From: an uncultured delta proteobacterium
GTDB taxonomy: Bacteria; Myxococcota_A; Polyangia; Polyangiales; Polyangiaceae
Assembly: GCA_903858055.1 (NCBI GenBank)
Contig: CAIOHM010000269.1
Location: forward strand, 1 to 6,029
Length of the DNA: 6,029 nt
Direction of reading: 5' to 3'
Part shown: positions 1-6,029 of the stretch, one piece after another
Layout: the number at the start of each line of letters is the position of its first letter
How positions within the stretch are numbered: the first letter of the stretch is position 1
Program-made: the position numbers and the translations under genes
The notes under the pieces: model-generated
The model's input: the letters and a program-made list of their open reading frames with translations, nothing else
What the model was told of the DNA's origin: nothing
Databases searched by the model: none

Positions 1-1382
1 ACCAGGACACGAACGGCGCGCAGCTCGAGCTCCTGAGGCACCTCGTCGGCCCGCGGAAGAACGTCTGCGTGGTCGGTGACGACGACCAGTCCATCTACGG
101 CTGGCGCGGCGCCGAGGCCCGAAACATCCTCGACTTCGAGGAGCACTTCACGGGCGCGAAGATCGTCAAGCTCGAGCAAAATTACAGGTCCCGAGCGCCG
201 ATCCTGGTGTTCGCGAACGCCGTCCTCGAGAAGCGTGCAGAGCGCAAGTACCCGAAGAGCCTCTTCACGGAGCAGCCCGGTGGCGACGCGCCGCGCATGC
301 TCGTGGCGCCGAGCGCGGAGGCCGAAGCAGACTGGATCGCCGGCGAGATCCGTCGCCTCATCAAGGACGAGTTCCGCAAGCCCAAAGACTTCGCGATCCT
401 CTACCGCTCGAACCTCCTTGCCGAGCCGCTCGAGGAAGCGCTCCGCGAGCAGCGCGTGAACTACAAGGTCTTCGGCGGCCAGTCCGTCTACGAGAAGAAA
501 GAGGTCAAGGACGTCCTGGCGTACCTCCGGCTGCTCGTGTCGCCCCACGACGACCTGAGCCTGCGCCGCGTCGTGAACTTCCCGCCGCGCGGGCTCGGCG
601 AGCAGAGCCTCGAGACCATCGCCAAGCACGCCGTCGCGCGCGGGTGGACCCTCCACGACGCGCTCGATCGCCTCCAAGCCATCGACGGCATCCCCTCGAA
701 CGCACGCACGGGAGCCGAGAAGTTCTTGAGCATCTTGGCCGACGCCCGCCGCGCGCTCGCCGGCGGCACGAAGCCCTCCGTCGTGGCGCGCTCGGTGGTC
801 GCTGCTGCGGGCATCCGCGAGTACGTCACGACCACGTCGAAGGGCACCGAGTTCGATCGCCGCTGGGGCAACGTCGAGTGGCTCTTCAGCGTGCTCGAGC
901 GCAAGGAGCGAAGCGGAACGCTCGGCGGCGGGGTATCGTCGTTCGCGCAAGTGCTGCAACAGCTCTCACTCTCGTTCAACGACGACGACGGCGAGAAGGG
1001 CGACTACGTGACGCTCTCGACGCTCCACGGTTCGAAGGGCCTCGAGTGGGAGGTCGTCTTTCTCATCGGCTGCGAAGAGGGCTACCTGCCGCACCAGCGC
1101 ACGCTCGAGGTGCGCGCGACCGAGGCCATCGCAACCGACGTCGAGGAGGAGCGTCGTCTCTTCTACGTCGGCGTCACGCGCGCCCGCGAACGCCTCTACC
1201 TCGGGCGCTGCGAGAAGCGCATCGTCCGCGGCAAAGAGCTCCCGCGAAACGCGAGCCGCTTCCTCGCGGACCTCCCGGAAGAGGGCGTCGAGGAAATCCG
1301 CATCCCCGAGAAGACGGGCATGAGCCTCGTGGGCGTGCAGTTCGAGCTCTCGAACCTCTTGGCGGCGCTGAAGGGCGACTGA
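1..1382 (+). CDS. Rep/PcrA/UvrD-family superfamily 1 DNA helicase, C-terminal part (5' end outside window)
   Basis: This is an ATP-dependent 3'-5' DNA helicase of the UvrD/Rep/PcrA family, which unwinds DNA during replication restart and repair in the cytoplasm. The frame is already open at the window edge (first full codon at base 3) and gives 459 residues before TGA. It opens with QDTN, the end of the Walker B motif DE-x-QDTN, so Walker A and the Q motif lie outside. Visible motifs, by residue within the fragment: motif III VGDDDQSIYGWRGA (about 24-37), motif IV LEQNYRS (about 57-63), motif V with TLHGSKGLEW (about 336-348), and motif VI EEERRLFYVGVTRARERLYL (about 381-400). The DDDQSIY motif, the SRFLADLP segment and the short tail after motif VI look most like Rep; the long PcrA/UvrD C-terminal extension is absent. 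A GTG at 69 is internal and not the true start. The gene converges on the minus-strand gene at 1409 with a 26-bp gap. The family is certain; the Rep, PcrA or UvrD subtype is not. Confidence 0.95.
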   Translation, partial: QDTNGAQLELLRHLVGPRKNVCVVGDDDQSIYGWRGAEARNILDFEEHFTGAKIVKLEQNYRSRAPILVFANAVLEKRAERKYPKSLFTEQPGGDAPRMLVAPSAEAEADWIAGEIRRLIKDEFRKPKDFAILYRSNLLAEPLEEALREQRVNYKVFGGQSVYEKKEVKDVLAYLRLLVSPHDDLSLRRVVNFPPRGLGEQSLETIAKHAVARGWTLHDALDRLQAIDGIPSNARTGAEKFLSILADARRALAGGTKPSVVARSVVAAAGIREYVTTTSKGTEFDRRWGNVEWLFSVLERKERSGTLGGGVSSFAQVLQQLSLSFNDDDGEKGDYVTLSTLHGSKGLEWEVVFLIGCEEGYLPHQRTLEVRATEAIATDVEEERRLFYVGVTRARERLYLGRCEKRIVRGKELPRNASRFLADLPEEGVEEIRIPEKTGMSLVGVQFELSNLLAALKGD

Positions 1383-1408
1383 AGCGATCTCCCCCGCGTG
1401 CGGCCTGG

Positions 1409-1687
1409 CTACGCGCGTCGCTGCACGCGCATGCGCGCTTCGCGCGGGTTGCGCGAGCCCATCATGACGAGGGCCTCGACGCGCTCCGCGGTCACGGGGA
1501 TCGCGAGGAGCTCGAGCCATTGCACCGCGTGCGCACGTACGACGCCTTGGTCGAGGTGCGGCGGCAACATCGACTCCACCTGCGCGAGCGAGCAGCCGCT
1601 CCAGCCCCAAAGCACGAACGCCACAGACTCGCGGTCGACGACGGACGGAGAGGCTTCGAGGGCGGCAAGGGCTTCGGCGGCGCTCAT
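1409..1687 (-). CDS. Small protein of unknown function (92 aa)
   Basis: I do not recognise this protein. Starting at the ATG at 1687 it has 92 residues (MSAAEALAALEASP...) and ends in TAG. It is predicted soluble, with no signal peptide or clear membrane segment. The N-terminal half is Ala/Leu-rich and probably helical; the middle has WGWSGCSLAQVESMLPPHLD and the tail is Arg-rich and basic. The ATG is preferred over a TTG 12 codons upstream (1723) because GGGAGA (complement of 1696-1701) sits 8 bases before the ATG, a good ribosome-binding-site spacing. The gene lies 40 bp downstream of the polysaccharide deacetylase on the same strand, so the two may be cotranscribed. Its 3' end faces the helicase. 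Its reality rests on the start signal, the neat fit between flanking genes and a protein-like residue composition. No function is proposed. Confidence 0.65.
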   Translation of the reverse strand: MSAAEALAALEASPSVVDRESVAFVLWGWSGCSLAQVESMLPPHLDQGVVRAHAVQWLELLAIPVTAERVEALVMMGSRNPREARMRVQRRA

Positions 1688-1695
1688 CCAAAGAG

Positions 1696-1701
1696 TCTCC
1701 C
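1696..1701 (-). promoter_or_regulatory. Ribosome-binding site of the 92-aa gene
   Basis: On the minus strand this reads GGGAGA, 8 bases before the ATG at 1687. It decides the start of the small gene in favour of that ATG over the in-frame TTG at 1723. Confidence 0.5.
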
Positions 1702-1727
1702 AGCCGGAGCCTGCTTTGGCCAAATTT

Positions 1728-2642
1728 TCAGGGAAACAGTCGGTCCGTCGCTTCGTCGAGGCGCACGAACGATCGCCCCTGCCCCTTGAGTTCGTCGACG
1801 ATCGCGCTCAGCGCCGCGAGCTTCGCGGCGACGGGCACGCGCACGTCGGGCTGGTGCGGGCGCAGCAGCTCGAGCCCGTCTTCCGCGGCGAGGAAGTCGA
1901 TGCCGTGGAGCTCGAAGTTGAAGAGCGCGTCACGCGCGCACGCCGCGGCCGCCTTGCGCGCGAAGCCCTCGCCCCAGAGCGTGACGTTGGTGCCGATGAT
2001 GGGGATCCGGAGCCCCGGGGTCATCTGAATGGGCAGCTCCGGGAGCCCGTCGCCCTCGCGCCAGTAGGGAACACCCAAGCGATAAGGAACCCTGGGCGAA
2101 AGCAGCACTTCCGGCTCGCCGAGGATGCTCCGGCTCGTGCGCCCGCGCGGCACGTACGAGGCCATGACGAGCGCCTTGGCCGTGTAATACGCGGGACACC
2201 CGAAAACGGACGAATCGTAGCCGTGACCCACCTCGCGCAGCACGCGCGCGAGGTCGTCGGTGAACGTGTAGCCCGGGGCTCGGAAGCCCTTCGGTCGCGC
2301 GCCCGTCACCTCACCCAAGATGCGCGCGGCGTCGTCGACCTGCTCGCACATGGTGGCGTGATCGAGGCGCACGAGGTCGTAGCGGTGGTCGCGCGTGTGG
2401 CTCGCGATCTCGTGACCGAGCTTCGCCGCGTTCGCGATGATCGCTCGGTTTTCCGGGCGCTTCATGTCGTCCGCGATGGTGAACAGCGTCAGCGGGAGCT
2501 TCATCGCCGCGGCCCAGTCGACCATGCGCGCGAGCGCCTTGTCGTAGACCGCGTGGAGGCCTGGGCCCGTCGCCTCGAGCCCGTGGATCGCGAAGTAATT
2601 GGGGATCTCGTCGAGGTCGACGTTGACGGAGGCCAGCTTCAC
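1728..2642 (-). CDS. Polysaccharide deacetylase (NodB/CE4 family)
   Basis: This is a metal-dependent carbohydrate deacetylase of the CE4/NodB fold, a family that removes N- or O-acetyl groups from peptidoglycan, chitin-like or exopolysaccharide chains. From the GTG at 2642 it is 304 residues. Visible motifs: motif 1 as SVNVDLDE (Asp9 as likely base, Asp11 as metal ligand), motif 2 HTRDH (His82 and His86, metal ligands), motif 3 GFRAPGY (Arg121), a YDSSV segment (Asp143) typical of the family, and a late FELHGIDF (His246) that fits the motif 5 histidine. No signal peptide is visible with this start, so the site of action is unclear. The frame stays open to ATGs at 2810 and 2831, but the added 56-63 residues are Arg/Gly-rich and unlike the family, and would run into the divergent dsbA-like gene. 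The GTG directly before KLASVNVDLDE is therefore chosen, although no good Shine-Dalgarno precedes it. The 92-aa gene follows 40 bp downstream. The family is near certain; the substrate is unknown. Confidence 0.88.
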   Translation of the reverse strand: MKLASVNVDLDEIPNYFAIHGLEATGPGLHAVYDKALARMVDWAAAMKLPLTLFTIADDMKRPENRAIIANAAKLGHEIASHTRDHRYDLVRLDHATMCEQVDDAARILGEVTGARPKGFRAPGYTFTDDLARVLREVGHGYDSSVFGCPAYYTAKALVMASYVPRGRTSRSILGEPEVLLSPRVPYRLGVPYWREGDGLPELPIQMTPGLRIPIIGTNVTLWGEGFARKAAAACARDALFNFELHGIDFLAAEDGLELLRPHQPDVRVPVAAKLAALSAIVDELKGQGRSFVRLDEATDRLFP

Positions 2643-2808
2643 GGCGGCGGTCGTAGCCGATTCTCGCGGCGGCGTCGTCCGCAACCCCAAAGGGCCCCGA
2701 CGGCTCTGCGCATCGGGCACCACGAAAACCGCCTCGCCGCCTGGAAACCGACGCTCCGTGCGCCCTCCCCGCTCGCCAAGGCCACGCAGAAGCGATAGCC
2801 CTGAGGCC
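2643..2808. promoter_or_regulatory. Divergent intergenic region between the deacetylase and the DsbA-like gene
   Basis: This 166-bp gap separates two divergently transcribed genes and should contain both promoters if the deacetylase starts at 2642. I see no convincing -35/-10 pair, operator palindrome or riboswitch. The frame of the deacetylase remains open across it, so part could be coding if an upstream start is used. The role is inferred from position only. Confidence 0.35.
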
Positions 2809-3441
2809 ATGGCGAGCCTCACCGTCGACATCGTCTCGGACGTCGTCTGCCCGTGGTGTTACATCGGGGTCGATCGGCTCTACCGGGCGATGAGGCTCTT
2901 CGACGTGCCCGTCGACTACACGGTGCGCTTCCACCCGTACTTCCTCGACGCCACGGTGCCCGAGGAGGGAGAGCTCATCGCCGAGCGCTTGCGCACGCGC
3001 TACCGCGGCGCGAACGTGGACGAAATGTTCGACCGCGTGAACGCGGCCGCGCGCGAGACCGGGCTCGAGCTCGACGTGCGCCGCCAGACGAAGACCTACC
3101 CCACGCTCAAAGCGCACACGCTCCTGCGCCTCGCGGCGATCCACGACGTGCAGGCCAAGGTCGCCCTCGCGCTCTTTCGCGAGCACTTCGTCGAGGCGGG
3201 GAACATCGCCGACACCGCCACCCTCGTGCGCATTGGGAGCAGCTGCGGCATCGACGCCGAGCTCTTGGTCTCCATGCTCGCGAACCCGAACACGGTCGCG
3301 CAGACGCGCGCCGAGGCCGCTCACCTCGCCGACAGCGGCATCCGCGGCGTGCCGTTCTTCCTGCTCGGCAGCAAGCTCGGCGTGAGCGGCGCGCAGCCCG
3401 TGCCCGAGCTCATGCAAGCGCTGCGGCAAGTCGCGGGCTGA
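2809..3441 (+). CDS. DsbA-family (FrnE-like) thiol oxidoreductase
   Basis: This is a thioredoxin-fold oxidoreductase of the DsbA superfamily, FrnE-like group (cytoplasmic disulfide/polyketide-biosynthesis-type DsbA proteins), 210 residues. It begins MASLTVDIVSDVVCPWCYIG: the first beta strand leads straight into the CPWC active site (Cys14, Cys17), with no signal peptide, which indicates a cytoplasmic location. A helical insertion fills residues about 55-175, including HFVEAGNIAD, seen in this family. The cis-proline loop is GVPFFLL (Pro182), next to the active site in the fold, and SGAQP (193-197) is the usual C-terminal family signature. The only other cysteine is Cys146, so the second CXXC of some FrnE proteins is absent. 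The ATG at 2809 is favoured by the family's usual N-terminus. GAGG lies just 2 bases upstream, so the ribosome-binding site is weak or unusual. The gene converges on the membrane-protein gene with a 25-bp gap. The physiological substrate is unknown. Confidence 0.93.
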   Translation: MASLTVDIVSDVVCPWCYIGVDRLYRAMRLFDVPVDYTVRFHPYFLDATVPEEGELIAERLRTRYRGANVDEMFDRVNAAARETGLELDVRRQTKTYPTLKAHTLLRLAAIHDVQAKVALALFREHFVEAGNIADTATLVRIGSSCGIDAELLVSMLANPNTVAQTRAEAAHLADSGIRGVPFFLLGSKLGVSGAQPVPELMQALRQVAG

Positions 3442-3466
3442 ACGCGTTCGCGCTCGCGGCGCGCGG

Positions 3467-4129
3467 CTACGGTGCGCGCGGCACGAGCGCGTTCCATAGC
3501 GCGCTCCCGAGCAGCGGCACGAAGCGCACGCGCCGCGCCAGCGCCGGCTCGCTGGAGACCTTCGCGCGCGCCTCCTCGACGAACACGAAGAGCAGCGCCG
3601 TGCACAGCGCGAGATCGATGGTCATCACGTGCACCATCGCGGTCGTCCGGAACGCGTCGGCGTACACCGCCGGGTGACCACACGCGGCGCCCCACACGAC
3701 GAGCGAGACGATGGCCGGGAGGATCGCGGTGCGGACGAGCCGGCCCGCGAGCAGGCGTCGCACCCCACCCGCGGCGCGAGGCACGAGGCGCGGACCTCCG
3801 AGGGAACGAAGCGCGAGCCAAGGCAGAATGGCGTAAGCGCCGACGAAGAACGCGCCGAACGCAAAGGGCCAAGCAGGCAGCCTGCGCGCGGCGCCGTCGC
3901 GGAGGATGAACGCGCTCGCCAAGAGCGGCACCACACCGAGCAAGCAGAAGACCGCCGCGATCGACGCATCGACCGCGCCGAAGTCGCCGGTGAAGGTGCC
4001 CCGCACGAGCGCGCGCGTCAGACCTGGATCGTCCGGCGGCGCGACGCGCGCGGCATAGACCACGAAGCCCGCCCAAAGCGCGAGCCAGCCCCAGGATGCG
4101 CCCCCGCGGTCGTTCGATCCCTTCTTCAT
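3467..4129 (-). CDS. Integral membrane protein of unknown function (about five helices)
   Basis: The protein has 220 residues from the ATG at 4129 and ends in TAG. The sequence shows about five hydrophobic segments: residues 12-29, 55-76, 87-108, 133-150 and 163-185, with a weaker one near 203-216. The N-terminus is short and basic (MKKGSNDRGG). Between helices 1 and 2 lies a polar stretch, PPDDPGLTRALVRGTFTGDF. Around helix 3 there is LPAWPFAFGAFFVGAYAILPWLALR, whose Trp-Pro and Leu-Pro-Trp pattern recalls, from memory only, small membrane proteins of cyanobacteria and plastids. No catalytic motif is visible. It lies 31 bp downstream of the hydrolase remnant on the same strand and may have been cotranscribed with it; no clear Shine-Dalgarno precedes the ATG. 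It is a good coding frame by hydropathy and codon use, but I assign no function. Confidence 0.8.
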   Translation of the reverse strand: MKKGSNDRGGASWGWLALWAGFVVYAARVAPPDDPGLTRALVRGTFTGDFGAVDASIAAVFCLLGVVPLLASAFILRDGAARRLPAWPFAFGAFFVGAYAILPWLALRSLGGPRLVPRAAGGVRRLLAGRLVRTAILPAIVSLVVWGAACGHPAVYADAFRTTAMVHVMTIDLALCTALLFVFVEEARAKVSSEPALARRVRFVPLLGSALWNALVPRAP

Positions 4130-4160
4130 TTCGTAACGATAGCGCCAGCGGTGTGGCCGC

Positions 4161-4781
4161 TCAGTTCACGAAGCGGGCGCGCACCCAGGCAAGGAACGCC
4201 GCTTGGTCCGCCTGCGGGAGCGTCACCGGGCCCATCACGCAATCGTTGTGCTGGGCACCGGCGACTTCCTTGAGTTCCACCTGAAGCCCGCCCGCGCGCA
4301 GTTCGGCGACGTACGCGCGCGTATCCGACGGCAGCACGGTCGCGTCGTCGAGTCCCTGCCACACGGCGACGGGCACGGGGAGCGCCTTCGGGTGCGGCAC
4401 ATTTTCGACGTGCCACGTCTTCCAAGGCTCCGCCCAGCCGTTCACGCCGCGCTGGGCCATCTGAATGTACACCGGGTTCACGACGCCTTGCGCGTTGAGC
4501 GGGACGAGGTCCGGCAAGGTGCCCGAGCCCGGGTTCGCGCCCTCGTTCTGACACTCGAGAAACGTGTTCTCTGCATTCTGCGCGGCCGTGCCCACGAGGA
4601 CTTCGGGCTGGCTCGGGTCGAGCGCGCGACGCCAGCTCCACATGCGCATCGCGAGGAAATAACCAAAGGCTCCCGCGTTCGTGAGCGAGTAGGTCGCCCC
4701 CTCGAGGAAGTGACTCGGCGGACCGTTGACGGCGACGCCGCGCACCGGGAGCTCGAACGACGCCTCGCGTTCTGCGACCAA
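4161..4781 (-). CDS. Alpha/beta hydrolase (lipase/esterase-like), C-terminal fragment lacking the nucleophile
   Basis: This is the C-terminal half of an alpha/beta-hydrolase fold enzyme, probably an esterase or secretory-lipase-like protein. The open frame gives 206 residues only if counted from a TTG at 4781. Recognisable parts: LPVRGVAVNGPPS (11-23), the strand that usually follows the GxSxG serine elbow; a helical lid region with GAFGYFLAMRMW; the acid region VAVWQGLDDATVLPSDT (138-154, Asp145 or Asp146, like the GxxD..VP motif); and the catalytic histidine in GAQHND (His178). The GxSxG serine and everything before it are missing, and no credible ATG or ribosome-binding site exists upstream, because the sequence there is UvrA on the other strand. 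The last residues that still look like hydrolase are at about 4751-4770. As written the product could not be a working hydrolase, so it is a broken gene or one half of a chimeric join. The membrane-protein gene lies 31 bp downstream. The fold is likely; the exact family and substrate are open. Confidence 0.75.
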   Translation of the reverse strand: MVAEREASFELPVRGVAVNGPPSHFLEGATYSLTNAGAFGYFLAMRMWSWRRALDPSQPEVLVGTAAQNAENTFLECQNEGANPGSGTLPDLVPLNAQGVVNPVYIQMAQRGVNGWAEPWKTWHVENVPHPKALPVPVAVWQGLDDATVLPSDTRAYVAELRAGGLQVELKEVAGAQHNDCVMGPVTLPQADQAAFLAWVRARFVN

Positions 4782-4785
4782 ATTG
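4745..4785. other. Breakpoint joining two 5'-truncated genes (deletion, rearrangement or assembly chimera)
   Basis: To the left, minus-strand hydrolase sequence is recognisable up to about 4751-4770. To the right, plus-strand UvrA sequence is recognisable from about 4755 (ERRLAFCDQIGLSYL, then LSGGE at 4824). Both genes lack their N-terminal parts, and no start codon, ribosome-binding site or promoter for either fits between them. The two frames share codon boundaries on opposite strands, so the exact point cannot be fixed by reading alone. No inverted repeat, target-site duplication or transposase is visible at the join. Confidence 0.7.
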
Positions 4786-6029
4786 GTCTGTCGTATCTGT
4801 CGCTCGAACGTCCCGCGATGTCGCTCTCAGGCGGCGAAATGCAGCGTCTTCGTCTCGCGGCTCAACTCGGAAGTGGCCTGACGGGAGCGCTCTACGTGCT
4901 CGACGAGCCGACCATCGGGCTTCACCCCGTGGACACGGAGCGCCTCGTGACGAACCTTCGCGCGCTCGCGAGCACAGGCTCCACGGTGCTTGTCGTCGAA
5001 CACGATTCGGACACCATTCGTGCCGCCGATCATCTCATCGAGCTTGGTCCAGGCGGCGGTCGCAACGGCGGGTACATCGTCGCGGCCGGGTCGGCAGCCG
5101 AGGTGCTCGCATCGCCCACGAGCCTCACGGGTCGTGAGTTGCGCGAAGTTGTGAACGTGGAAAAACCCAAGCGAAAGGCCCCTGAGGCTTTCGTGGTCGT
5201 GGAAGGCGCCCGCGCGCACAACCTCAAGAACATCGACGTGCGCGTGCCTGCGGAGCGCTTCGTCGTCGTTGCCGGAGTGAGCGGCAGTGGCAAGAGCACC
5301 TTCGTGCGTCGCGTGCTCTACCCGGGCGTGCGTCAGGCGTTGAAGCTCGTGACCGACGAGCCGCTCGCGCACAAACGCATTCGCGTTGGCGGCAAAGTGG
5401 AGCGCGCCATCGCCGTGGATCAATCGCCAATTGGTCGCTCGCCTCGAAGTGTTCCCGCGACGTTTCTTGGCGTGTGGGACGACATTCGCAAGCTTTTTTC
5501 AGGACTTCCCGAGGCCGCGGTCCGTGGCTTCGGCCCGTCGCGTTTTTCGTTCAACGCGAAGTCGGGTGGTCGTTGTCCGACGTGTGAAGGGCAGGGCTAC
5601 GTCGTGTCGGAGATGGCGTTCCTTCCGGACGTCACCACCGTGTGCGAGACGTGCGGCGGTGCGCGCTTCGAACCCTCGACGCTGGAGGTTCGCTACCAGG
5701 GGCTCTCGGTCGGCGATGTCCTTCGATTGACCGTGCACGATGCCGCGGAACTTTTCGTGCATCATCCACGCATCGCGCGACCGCTGCGAACGCTCGATGA
5801 TTTCGGCGTTGGGTACCTCGCGCTTGGGCAACCTTCGACGACGTTGAGTGGCGGTGAAGCGCAGCGTTTGAAGCTCGCCACCGAGTTGACTGCGGGCTCC
5901 GCCCATGCGCCAACGATGTACGTCCTCGACGAGCCCACGACGGGTTTGCACCTCGCGGACGTGCGCACGCTCCTCGGCGTGTTTCAGCGCTTCGTCGATC
6001 GCGGCGACACGCTGATCGTCGTCGAGCAC
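4749..6029 (+). CDS. uvrA: UvrA excinuclease ATPase subunit, internal fragment (5' part missing, 3' end outside window)
   Basis: UvrA is the ABC-type ATPase that finds damaged DNA and loads UvrB in nucleotide excision repair. The frame is open without interruption to the last base, about 427 codons. Order of elements: first ABC signature LSGGEMQR (LSGGE at 4824-4838), Walker B LYVLDEPTIGLH (4890-4925), H-loop VVEHD (about 4995-5009), linker, second Walker A GVSGSGKST (5274-5300), the DQSPIGRSPRS segment (about 5418-5450), the zinc module CPTC and CETC (cysteines at 5574, 5583, 5643 and 5652), the FLPDV segment, second signature LSGGEAQRLKLA (from 5844), Walker B YVLDEPTTGLH (from 5919), and the final VVEH at 6018-6029. 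Missing on the left are the first Walker A, the UvrB-binding domain and the insertion domain, all cut at the join near 4755. Codons carry more A/T at third positions than the genes to the left. It could be ordinary UvrA, a UvrA2-type paralogue or the end of a tandem UvrA; the missing N-terminus prevents a choice. Confidence 0.92.

Noticed and set aside
644..1789. Long open frame on the + strand overlapping the helicase
   Set aside because: Its product is Arg/Ala/Pro/His-rich and featureless, and it lies in a shifted frame over a helicase with clear motifs. It is a GC-rich shadow, as is the minus-strand frame at 966-1691.
1398..2798. 466-codon open frame on the + strand opposite the deacetylase
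   Set aside because: It covers the NodB motifs on the other strand, and its product is a low-complexity Arg/Ala/Val/His string with no domain.
2311..3429. 372-codon minus-strand frame spanning the deacetylase 5' end and the DsbA-like gene
   Set aside because: It would need to replace two recognisable proteins and has only Arg/Ala/His-rich composition, so it is a shadow.
3442..3466. Possible terminator between the convergent genes (and likewise 1383-1408)
   Set aside because: The gaps are GC-rich, but I could not pair a stem of convincing length and there is no T-run.
3629..4273. Open + strand frame opposite the membrane protein, and minus-strand frame 3321-4076
   Set aside because: Both are charged, repetitive Arg-rich products, whereas the 3467-4129 frame gives clean hydrophobic helices.
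4680..4748. Plus-strand frame upstream of the UvrA fragment reading GRPLEEVTRRTVDG, faintly UvrA-like
   Set aside because: It is the exact codon-register antisense of the hydrolase, which makes better sense on the minus strand (LPVRGVAVNGPPS). The resemblance is weak, so UvrA was not extended leftward, but this is part of the uncertainty of the breakpoint.
4827..5423. Minus-strand frames opposite UvrA (also 5499-6029)
   Set aside because: The plus strand carries UvrA motifs throughout in one unbroken frame; these are antisense shadows.
1..6029. tRNA, rRNA, CRISPR array, insertion sequence, phage or defence genes
   Set aside because: No repeat-spacer pattern, terminal inverted repeats, transposase/integrase motifs or RNA gene signatures were seen on either strand.

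Overview
The window is GC-rich, with codon third positions that are strongly G/C in its left three quarters. Together with the gene types this suggests a Myxococcota/Polyangia-like (deltaproteobacterial) chromosome or metagenomic contig. The taxonomic call is inference from composition and general protein style only.

Layout, left to right. Bases 1-1382 (+) hold the C-terminal two thirds of a Rep/PcrA/UvrD-type superfamily 1 DNA helicase that enters from outside the window. Facing it are two minus-strand genes: a 92-residue unknown protein (1409-1687) and, 40 bp upstream of that, a CE4/NodB polysaccharide deacetylase (about 1728-2642). A short non-coding gap (2643-2808) separates the deacetylase from a divergent + strand DsbA/FrnE-like thiol oxidoreductase with a CPWC active site (2809-3441). 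Two more minus-strand genes follow: a five-helix integral membrane protein (3467-4129) and the C-terminal part of an alpha/beta hydrolase (4161 to about 4755-4781). The rest (about 4749-6029, +) is UvrA excinuclease ATPase, running off the right end of the window with no stop.

The striking point is near position 4755-4780. There a 5'-truncated hydrolase on the minus strand abuts a 5'-truncated UvrA on the plus strand. The hydrolase has its catalytic Asp and His regions but no GxSxG serine. UvrA begins just before its first ABC signature, without the first Walker A. Both genes have lost their N-terminal halves at the same place. That is what a deletion across a divergent gene pair, another rearrangement, or a chimeric assembly join would produce. 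Codon third-position composition is also more A/T-rich on the UvrA side.

Apart from that junction the genes look like ordinary housekeeping or accessory chromosomal genes: DNA repair/replication helicase, cell-envelope deacetylase, thiol redox and membrane protein. I see no phage, transposon, CRISPR, RNA gene or defence system, and no evidence of an undescribed multi-gene system. The neighbours do not form an obvious common pathway.
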